A stretch of 6,196 nucleotides of DNA from Actinomycetes bacterium (GTDB lineage: Bacteria > Actinomycetota > Actinomycetes > Propionibacteriales > Propionibacteriaceae): positions 1 to 6,196 of the forward strand of contig JAEYNS010000191.1 in NCBI GenBank assembly GCA_023412435.1, given 5' to 3'. Below the pieces are notes generated by a model that had not been told where the DNA came from, made no database searches, and saw only the letters and a program-made list of their open reading frames with translations. A program made the translations under genes and the position numbers. Shown here piece after piece: positions 1 to 4,975 of this stretch. The stretch's first letter is position 1. The number at the start of each line of letters is the position of its first letter.

Positions 1-906
1 CTCGGGGTGGAAGCGCGACAGTAACCCCACGCCGCCGACCGCGACCACGCCGGCCAGGAACATCCCTACGGCGTCCAGCCTGCCGACCAGGGCGCCCTCC
101 CCCAACACGATGAGTCCGTAGCTCACCGCGACGATCGGGTCGGTGGTGGTCATCGACCCGACGACGATCTCGGCCGGGCCGTTGGCGTAGGCCTGCTGGA
201 TCATCCAGCCGCCGCCGAGGTAGCAGACCAGCAGCAGCCCTGCGACCACCCACACCAGCGGCTGCTCCCACCACTGCGGTCCGCCGACGAGGTGGCTGGC
301 CACCTTGATCAGCGCCGAGGACAGGCCGTAGAAGAAGGACCCGGCCGATGCCCACAGCAGGCAGCGCAGCGCCGGCCTGCCGAACCGTCCGCCGAAGCCG
401 AGCGCCGTGCCGCCCAGCAGCACCACGAGGGCGCCGACGACGACGGGCATCGCGGACACGTCGGCCTGCGCGACCGCGGTCCGCGACGAGATCAGTGTGA
501 AGGCGACGATGCCCACGATGGTGACCGTCACCGCCGTCCAGATCGCCCGAGTGGGACGGAAATGGTGGATCCTGGCCGCCAGCAGCACCGACCACGGCAC
601 CGCGAGGATGCCGACCGGCTGGACGACGGTGACCGGAGCCAGCATCAGCGCGAGGATGTGGCCGGCGGCGCCGATCGCCGCGGTGGCCAGGCCGAGCAGC
701 CAGCGGGGGTTGCGCAGCAGGCCGAGCACCTGCCGCAGGTCCATGTGCCGGTTCGCCGTCGAGGTGTCGACCTCGCGGCCGACGGCGAGGTGCTGGATCG
801 TCGCGGCGCTCGCGAACAGCACCGACGAGATCACCATGATCACCAGCGCCAGCGGGATGTTCTGCGGCAGCAGGGGCGACCCGGGGACGAGCAGGGGAAG
901 CGGCAC
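1..906 (-). CDS. DMT-superfamily (EamA/NIPA-like) integral membrane transporter, C-terminus cut by window edge
   Basis: The minus-strand frame is open from a GTG at 906 to the left edge, giving 302 residues without a stop. The start is supported by a TGAGGA ribosome-binding sequence about 7 bases upstream. Hydrophobic segments lie at roughly residues 15-35, 69-90, 92-110, 120-139, 152-172, 181-202, 216-240, 244-270 and 277-297, so 9-10 helices in the two-repeat pattern of drug/metabolite transporters. The stretch APVTVVQPVGILAVPWSVLLA (residues 90-110, split here as APVTVVQPVG plus ILAVPWSVLLA) is the conserved block I associate with actinobacterial DMT proteins and the related NIPA-type magnesium transporter family. 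The protein probably ends shortly beyond the edge, since the last helix is followed by a polar RFHPE tail. Substrate is unknown: efflux of a metabolite or cation transport are both possible. It lies downstream of the DUF2207 gene on the same strand, but two hairpins in the gap argue against simple read-through. Confidence 0.85.
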   Translation of the reverse strand, partial: MPLPLLVPGSPLLPQNIPLALVIMVISSVLFASAATIQHLAVGREVDTSTANRHMDLRQVLGLLRNPRWLLGLATAAIGAAGHILALMLAPVTVVQPVGILAVPWSVLLAARIHHFRPTRAIWTAVTVTIVGIVAFTLISSRTAVAQADVSAMPVVVGALVVLLGGTALGFGGRFGRPALRCLLWASAGSFFYGLSSALIKVASHLVGGPQWWEQPLVWVVAGLLLVCYLGGGWMIQQAYANGPAEIVVGSMTTTDPIVAVSYGLIVLGEGALVGRLDAVGMFLAGVVAVGGVGLLSRFHPE

Positions 907-932
907 TGGTGGATCCTCAGGCTGGGAGACGG

Positions 933-949
933 GGCCAGCCTAGCTGGCC
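933..949 (-). terminator. Perfect 7-bp hairpin between DUF2207 gene and transporter
   Basis: GGCCAGC and GCTGGCC form a perfect 7-bp stem with a 3-base loop. The hairpin sits after the DUF2207 stop codon and about 27 bases before the transporter GTG on the minus strand. No T-run follows it, so it would be an actinobacterial-style U-less terminator, or an attenuator/5'-UTR structure for the transporter. The fold is seen in the sequence; its role is inferred. Confidence 0.4.
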
Positions 950-959
950 GGGGTCGGCA

Positions 960-975
960 CGGGCGGCGCCGCCCG
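960..975 (-). terminator. Perfect 16-bp GC palindrome downstream of the DUF2207 gene
   Basis: CGGGCGGCGCCGCCCG is its own reverse complement and can fold as a 6-bp stem with a GCGC loop on either strand. It lies 28 bases past the DUF2207 stop. With no T-run it is a possible intrinsic terminator or mRNA 3'-end stabiliser for that gene. At this GC content short self-complementary runs also arise by chance. Confidence 0.35.
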
Positions 976-1003
976 GGCGCGTCCCGTAGTCAGCGGGTTG
1001 TGC

Positions 1004-2815
1004 TCACCAACCGCCGCCACCGCCACCGCCGAACCCACCGCCGCCGCTGAAGCCCGAGCCGCCACTGGAGGCGGCTGTGGCCGACTGCAGGGACGAGCTC
1101 ATCTGGCTGGCGAGCTGGTCCATCGAGGAGACGAACCCGCTGCTGAGGCTGCCGTAGCCGTAGCCGACGTACCACCCGGTGGTCGGGGTGTAGCGGCCCT
1201 CGGCCTCCAGCTGCTGGAAGACCTTCGTCCAGCGCTCGGCGACGCCGAAGATGATCGCGTACGGCAGGTAGCGGGAGAAGACGTCGATGCCCTCCTCGAA
1301 CTTGATCTGCTCCGCCTCGGCGGTCGACAGGTAGAGCTCGAAGCCCTTGGTCTGGGCCAGTACAGCCGACCCCTCGGCCGTCCGCGCCCCGAACCGGTTG
1401 TTCGCGATCAGCACGCCGATCCCCGTGATCACCCCGGCCAGGCCGAGCAGTCCGAAGCCCACGAAGCCGAGCAGCAGACCGACCACCGCGCCGCCGACCA
1501 CGAGGCCGATGCCGCCCAGCACCGCCACCCCCCTGACCAGGCTCGGGTTCCGGGTGAACCAGTGGAGCTCCTTGGTGACCCGGTCGTACATCCGGCTCCT
1601 CGTCCCGCTCAGGACGTCGGCGTAGGACTTGTCCTTGAGGTCGTCGGTCTCCACCACGTCGCCGTCGGAGAACAACCGGTTGAACAGGTGCTTCTCATAG
1701 CCGATCAGGCCCTTGCTGGTCGCCAGCTTGGTGAACGTCCAGTCCTTCCTGCCGGTCTGCTCGATCTTGAGATAGCCGCGGACGGCGAGGTCGATCATCG
1801 TGGCGGTGATGTCGGTGTTGTCGGCGGTGTGGTCGGTGAGGATGCCGAGTTCGCCGGGTCGGGCCTGCGCGGGCGGGCTGAACTGCACCGCCACCGGCGC
1901 CTTCAGCGCGCCCTTGCCGACTGCCACCTCCTGGCCGGGGGCAGGGGACACACCCGGGGTCAGTCCGAGGTAGACCTCGTCACGGCTGCCCCGGCGGGTC
2001 CGCTGGATCAGCCAGCCGAGGCCGAGCGCGGACAGGCCCGCCGTCAGCCCGCCGGTGACGGGGGTGACCGGGAACATGTTCCCGATGTGGTAGCGGGTGG
2101 TGAACCGCGGCTCGGCGTTGGTGAAGGTGCCGGCCGGGAACCCGGCGACGATCTGCAGCGGCTCGCCCTCCCCGAGCCTGCCGTGACTGAAGGTGGCGGT
2201 GGTGCCGTCCATCGCCGCCGACTCGCACGGCGAGGACCCCCAGAAGCTGCCGGCGAAGCAGGCCACCCGGGACACGTCCACCGGACCGGTGACCGTCGCT
2301 GTGACGCGGTTGATCGGCACCTCCCAGCCGGTGCCGACGACGTTCCAGTTGAACTCGTCGAGCCCGGACTGGGACTGCCGGGGTGCCAGCAGGCCGCGGA
2401 TCGTGTAGTTGATCGTGTAGCGCTGCACCCCGGTGTAGGTCCGGCTCTCGCTGCCGACCCGGATCAGCAGGTTGCCCCACTCCTCCTGGGTCTGCACCTC
2501 CGCGTTGGCACCGGTCGGGCTCGAGACCTCGCCCACGGTGACGTCCAGCGCCCGCCAGTGGTCCGGGTCGTCGGCGATCTCCTGCTGCAGCGGCAGCGTG
2601 ATGTAGGGGCCGTGGCCCGGGTCGCTGCCGAAGTTGAAGTCGAGGTCGAGGCGCACCCTGGTGACGCCGCCGTCGGCGTCGACGGCGGCCGTCACGGTGT
2701 AGGCGTCGATCCGCCAGGACGGCTGGTCGTCATCGGCCGAGGCAGTGGCGGTGGGCAGCACGAGAAGCGCTGCCGTGGCAAGGACGAGCAGGACCGGTCG
2801 CAGTAGGCGTCGCAC
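1004..2815 (-). CDS. DUF2207 domain-containing secreted/membrane-anchored protein
   Basis: This 603-residue protein has a signal peptide (Arg-rich start, hydrophobic core 7-21, probable cleavage after ASA at 25-27). The extracytoplasmic DUF2207 domain runs from about 32 to 240 and carries two cysteines (186 and 197) that could form a disulfide. A membrane helix at about 247-271 is followed by an Arg-rich QRTRRGSR stop-transfer stretch. Residues 305-420 are soluble and contain the family-typical DITATMIDLAVRGYLKIEQ (336-354). A hydrophobic hairpin spans about 428-470, then a conserved segment around RYLPYAIIFGVAERW (515-529). The tail, from residue 584, is Gly/Ser-rich and ends in a poly-Gly run with a final Trp. 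Architecture and length match the DUF2207 (YciQ-like) family, whose biochemical function is not established to my knowledge. The start is a GTG at 2815 with no Shine-Dalgarno. A TAGCCT -10 element ends 6 bases upstream, pointing to a leaderless mRNA. An internal start would remove the signal peptide. Confidence 0.9.
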   Translation of the reverse strand: MRRLLRPVLLVLATAALLVLPTATASADDDQPSWRIDAYTVTAAVDADGGVTRVRLDLDFNFGSDPGHGPYITLPLQQEIADDPDHWRALDVTVGEVSSPTGANAEVQTQEEWGNLLIRVGSESRTYTGVQRYTINYTIRGLLAPRQSQSGLDEFNWNVVGTGWEVPINRVTATVTGPVDVSRVACFAGSFWGSSPCESAAMDGTTATFSHGRLGEGEPLQIVAGFPAGTFTNAEPRFTTRYHIGNMFPVTPVTGGLTAGLSALGLGWLIQRTRRGSRDEVYLGLTPGVSPAPGQEVAVGKGALKAPVAVQFSPPAQARPGELGILTDHTADNTDITATMIDLAVRGYLKIEQTGRKDWTFTKLATSKGLIGYEKHLFNRLFSDGDVVETDDLKDKSYADVLSGTRSRMYDRVTKELHWFTRNPSLVRGVAVLGGIGLVVGGAVVGLLLGFVGFGLLGLAGVITGIGVLIANNRFGARTAEGSAVLAQTKGFELYLSTAEAEQIKFEEGIDVFSRYLPYAIIFGVAERWTKVFQQLEAEGRYTPTTGWYVGYGYGSLSSGFVSSMDQLASQMSSSLQSATAASSGGSGFSGGGGFGGGGGGGW

Positions 2816-2821
2816 CCCACG

Positions 2822-2827
2822 AGGCTA
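2822..2827 (-). promoter_or_regulatory. Putative -10 element for leaderless DUF2207 transcript
   Basis: Read on the minus strand, TAGCCT fits the actinobacterial TAnnnT -10 pattern. Its last base lies 6 bases from the GTG at 2815, so a transcript starting at the usual distance would begin at the start codon itself. No purine-rich Shine-Dalgarno is present in between, in keeping with leaderless translation. No convincing -35 box is seen: the hexamer 17 bases upstream, TGTCAA, is a poor match. Confidence 0.5.
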
Positions 2828-2890
2828 ACGCCAGGGCGGGCCACTTGACAGCGCCCCGCGACCCCGACCGGCCCCTGCCTGTTCCCCCGG

Positions 2891-2915
2891 TATCCTGTGC
2901 CCGACCCTGAGGAGG
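2891..2915 (+). promoter_or_regulatory. Putative -10 box and strong ribosome-binding site of the NAD regulator gene
   Basis: TATCCT at 2891-2896 is a plausible -10 element, giving a predicted transcript start near 2903. It is followed by the strong Shine-Dalgarno GAGGAGG at 2909-2915, four bases before the GTG at 2920. The region at the -35 distance (around 2867-2873) is GC-rich and matches no consensus. No copy of the TTTTGCT/AGCAAAA operator motif seen before nadA occurs here, so autoregulation through that motif is not apparent. Confidence 0.45.
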
Positions 2916-2919
2916 CTTC

Positions 2920-3822
2920 GTGGGACGGAGGGTGTCGGCAGAACTGCTCGCCGTCGTGGTCGCCATGGTGCAGGGCGAGCCGTGCGTGCTGGTGCTGGGC
3001 GAGCCGCCGCGGCTGCCCGCGGGCCCGCTGATGCCGGGGCACCACTCGCTGCAGGCCGCCACCCGGGCCTGGGTGGAGGACCAGACCGGACGGGCGCTCG
3101 GCTACCTCGAACAGCTGTACACCTTCGTCGACCTCGACCGAGCCGACCAGGCCGACCAGCGGCTGTCGGTGTCGTACCTCGCGCTCACCACGCCGACCAC
3201 CGACACCGGCATCGGCAGCTGGAACCGGTGGTACGACCTCATGCCGTGGGAGGACCTGCGGGCTGGGTCAGGCCTTGTCACAGGGTTCACCCCCGCGCTG
3301 GAGGCGTGGGTGGCCGCCGAGCCCGGGCTCGCTGAGGCCCGCCGCCGGCGCTGCGCGATCACCTTCGGGCTGGACGGGCAACCGTGGCAGGCCGATCTGG
3401 TGCTGCAGCGCTACGAGTTGCTCTACGAGGTCGGCCTCGTGCCGGAGTCCCCTGCGGCCTGGCGGTTGCCGGACCACCGGCTCGCCCCCGGCGCCCGGAT
3501 GCTCGGCGACCACCGGCGGGTGCTCGCGACCGGGCTTGCCAGACTGCGGGCCAAGATCCAGTACCGCCCTGTGGTCTTCGAGCTCATGGCTCCCGAGTTC
3601 TCGCTTCGGCAGCTGCAGGACTGCGTCGAGGCGCTGGCCGGCACGCCCGTGCACACCCAGAACTTCCGGCGCCTCGTCGAGCAGCAGAACCTGGTCGAGG
3701 AGACCGGGCGGATGGACGCCTCCACCGGCGGACGCCCGGCGCGGCTGTACCGGTTCCGTCGCGAGATCCTGCAGCAGCGCAACGAGGCGGGCACCAAGCT
3801 GCCGTTGCCACGAGTGCGCTGA
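2920..3822 (+). CDS. Nudix-derived transcriptional regulator of NAD biosynthesis (NrtR/NadQ-like)
   Basis: This 300-residue protein has two parts. Residues about 5-165 form a Nudix-like domain in which the region of the catalytic box (about 40-60) is degenerate. At the position of the canonical REUxEExG motif it reads AWVEDQTG (50-57), so the REx and EE residues are replaced by A50, W51, D54 and Q55. Hydrolase activity is therefore unlikely, and a ligand-sensing role fits better. The following LGYLEQLYTF (60-69) and VSYLALT (84-90) are conserved in Nudix-related regulators. Residues about 215-283 form a C-terminal winged helix, including FSLRQLQDCVEAL (227-239), FRRLVEQQNLVEETG (249-263) and the wing GRPARLYRF (271-279). 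I read it as closer to the roughly 300-residue NadQ type found beside nadABC in alphaproteobacteria than to shorter NrtR proteins; this rests on memory, not alignment. Its place just before nadAB supports a repressor of that operon. The GTG start is set by GAGGAGG at 2909-2915; a second in-frame GTG at 2932 has poor spacing. Databases may call it simply NUDIX hydrolase. Confidence 0.85.
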   Translation: MGRRVSAELLAVVVAMVQGEPCVLVLGEPPRLPAGPLMPGHHSLQAATRAWVEDQTGRALGYLEQLYTFVDLDRADQADQRLSVSYLALTTPTTDTGIGSWNRWYDLMPWEDLRAGSGLVTGFTPALEAWVAAEPGLAEARRRRCAITFGLDGQPWQADLVLQRYELLYEVGLVPESPAAWRLPDHRLAPGARMLGDHRRVLATGLARLRAKIQYRPVVFELMAPEFSLRQLQDCVEALAGTPVHTQNFRRLVEQQNLVEETGRMDASTGGRPARLYRFRREILQQRNEAGTKLPLPRVR

Positions 3823-3899
3823 CCACCGCGGCTGGTGCGCCGCCGTTCATCGGTTCCCACCACCTGACGCGGGTGCGCCCGCTGCCCCTGCCGGCCCGC

Positions 3900-3920
3900 C
3901 CTGCCCACATCGTGGGCGGG
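3900..3920 (+). terminator. Terminator-like hairpin after the regulator gene
   Basis: CCTGCCCAC and GTGGGCGGG pair over 9 bp (one T-G wobble) around an ATC loop, 77 bases after the regulator stop codon. The downstream sequence is only moderately T-rich (ATTTGGTGAT), so it is not a textbook intrinsic terminator. An alternative perfect 7-bp pairing, CCCGCCC (3895-3901) with GGGCGGG (3914-3920), competes with it. It probably ends or limits transcription from the regulator gene before the nadA promoter. Confidence 0.45.
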
Positions 3921-3922
3921 AT

Positions 3923-3952
3923 TTGGTGATCGGTTTTGCTCAGGAGTAGCAT
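3923..3952 (+). promoter_or_regulatory. Putative nadA promoter (-35 TTGGTG, -10 TAGCAT)
   Basis: TTGGTG at 3923-3928 and TAGCAT at 3947-3952 are separated by 18 bases and match the sigma-70-like consensus at 3 and 4 of 6 positions. Transcription would begin near 3959, about 33 bases before the nadA ATG. The -10 lies inside the upstream repeat and the predicted start site lies inside the perfect palindrome, which is where a repressor would block initiation. The boxes are weak and other assignments are possible. Confidence 0.4.
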
Positions 3953-3954
3953 TT
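3934..3954 (+). promoter_or_regulatory. Upstream imperfect operator copy (TTTTGCT-N7-AGCATTT)
   Basis: This 21-base site has the same 7-7-7 layout as the downstream palindrome. Its left arm is identical (TTTTGCT) and its right arm keeps AGCA but ends TTT instead of AAA. Its left arm begins 22 bases before the matching arm of the downstream site, about two helical turns, which suits binding of two regulator dimers on one face of the DNA. It is probably the weaker of two sites for the adjacent NrtR/NadQ-like regulator. Confidence 0.5.
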
Positions 3955-3977
3955 CTTTTGCTCGAAGTTAGCAAAAG
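3955..3977 (+). promoter_or_regulatory. Perfect palindromic operator before nadA (CTTTTGCT-N7-AGCAAAAG)
   Basis: Two perfect 8-base inverted arms flank a 7-base spacer (CGAAGTT). The repeat is AT-rich in an otherwise very GC-rich window, so chance is an unlikely explanation. It ends 14 bases before the nadA ATG and just before the Shine-Dalgarno, overlapping the predicted transcript start. The symmetry, position and neighbouring Nudix-type regulator gene point to the operator of the NAD-biosynthesis repressor. In RNA the arms could also pair as an 8-bp stem, so a 5'-UTR structure is an alternative, though the tandem second copy favours DNA binding. Confidence 0.7.
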
Positions 3978-3991
3978 GGTGGGAGGGACCC

Positions 3992-4975
3992 ATGACGACA
4001 ACCCTGCCGACCGCCGCGGAGCTCTACCCCAGGGTGCGTCACGTCGTGCCCGAGGTCGAGTGGGCCACGATGGCCGACGATGTCGAGGCGATCCTGCGGC
4101 TCAAGGCCGAGCGCAACGCGGTCATCCTCGCCCACAACTACATGACGCCCGAGATCTTCCACGGCGTCTCCGACATCGTCGGCGACTCCCTGGCGCTGGC
4201 CCGTGAAGCGACCACCGTCGAGGCGGACGTGATCGTGCTCGCCGGGGTCCACTTCATGGCAGAGACCGCCAAGCTGCTCAACCCGTCCAGGACGGTCCTG
4301 ATCCCCGACCTGCGCTCCGGCTGCTCGCTGGCCGAGTCGATCACCCCCGCCGACGTCAGGGAACTGCGACGGCAGCACCCCGGCGTCCCCGTGGTGACCT
4401 ACGTCAACACCTCGGCGGCGGTGAAGGCCGAGTCGGACATCTGCTGCACCTCCGGCAACGCGGTCGCGGTGATCGAGAGCCTCGGCGTGCCGAAGGTGAT
4501 CATGATCCCGGACCGCTTCCTGGCCGCCAACATCGCCCGGCAGACCGGCGTCGAGGTGATCACCCACCCGGGCGCCTGCGAGGTGCACGAGCGGTTCACG
4601 CCCGCCGACATCAGGCAACTGCGCGCCGACTACCCGCAGGTCACCGTGCTCGCCCACCCGGAGTGCCCGCCCGAGGTGGTGGACGAGGCAGACTACGCCG
4701 GGTCGACCGCCCAGATGGTCGGCTTCGTGGGACAGCACCGGCCCCGCCGGGTGGCGCTCATCACCGAGTGCTCGATGAGCGACAACGTCGCCCAGCAGTT
4801 CCCGGAGACCGAGTTCGTCAGGCCCTGCAACCTGTGCCCGCACATGAAGCGGAACACCCTGGCGAAGATCCGCCGCAGCCTGGAGACCCTCAGCCACGAG
4901 GTGACCATCGACTCAGATGTCGCGGAGCGGGCCAGGGCCGCCGTCGACCGCATGCTGCTGGTCGGGAGCAAGTGA
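3992..4975 (+). CDS. nadA: Quinolinate synthase NadA
   Basis: NadA is a cytoplasmic [4Fe-4S] enzyme that condenses iminoaspartate with dihydroxyacetone phosphate to form quinolinate in de novo NAD synthesis. The 327-residue protein is of normal length and shows all three homologous subdomains. Diagnostic motifs are AHNYMTPEIFHG (47-58), GDSLALAREA (64-73), GVHFMAETAKLL (85-96), SGCSLAES (109-116), YVNTSAAVKAESDICCTSGN (137-156), GACEVHERF (194-202), HPECPPEVVDEAD (222-234), TECSMSDN (258-265) and CNLCPHMKR (279-287). Cysteines 111, 196 and 282 match the spacing of the three cluster ligands (113, 200 and 297 in the E. coli enzyme, 81, 168 and 254 in Thermotoga). The C-terminal CNLCPHMKR block and the N-terminal VPEVEW/RNAVILAHNY region resemble alphaproteobacterial NadA, not the mycobacterial form that I recall ending in an SCKYMKMIT-type motif. 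The ATG at 3992 has GGGAGG (3981-3986) at good distance. The stop overlaps the nadB start (TGATG), so the two are translationally coupled. Expression is probably controlled by the palindrome at 3955-3977. Confidence 0.97.
   Translation: MTTTLPTAAELYPRVRHVVPEVEWATMADDVEAILRLKAERNAVILAHNYMTPEIFHGVSDIVGDSLALAREATTVEADVIVLAGVHFMAETAKLLNPSRTVLIPDLRSGCSLAESITPADVRELRRQHPGVPVVTYVNTSAAVKAESDICCTSGNAVAVIESLGVPKVIMIPDRFLAANIARQTGVEVITHPGACEVHERFTPADIRQLRADYPQVTVLAHPECPPEVVDEADYAGSTAQMVGFVGQHRPRRVALITECSMSDNVAQQFPETEFVRPCNLCPHMKRNTLAKIRRSLETLSHEVTIDSDVAERARAAVDRMLLVGSK

Noticed and set aside
292..1050. Plus-strand open frame overlapping the transporter and gap
   Set aside because: It is antisense to a well-supported multi-helix membrane protein and its translation is His/Arg/Asp-rich low-complexity sequence.
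998..2806. Long plus-strand open frame (about 600 codons) antisense to the DUF2207 gene
   Set aside because: Its composition (Arg/Gly/Asp/Val-rich, no fold-like pattern) is what high-GC antisense frames produce. The minus-strand frame has a signal peptide, conserved domains and membrane helices.
2845..2850. Perfect TTGACA hexamer in the divergent intergenic region as a -35 box for the regulator gene
   Set aside because: The only -10-like element, TATCCT, begins 40 bases after it, far outside the usual 16-19 base spacing. No -10 is found at the right distance.
3955..3977. SOS (LexA), Rex or Zur operator
   Set aside because: The TTTTGCT-N7-AGCAAAA pattern does not match the actinobacterial SOS box (TCGAAC-N4-GTTCGA) or the Rex pattern (TTGTGAA-type arms), and a metal-uptake link is absent.
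3955..3991. NAD-sensing riboswitch in the nadA leader
   Set aside because: The predicted 5'-UTR is only about 33 bases, with one simple symmetrical repeat and no complex fold. The tandem DNA repeat next to a regulator gene explains the signal better.
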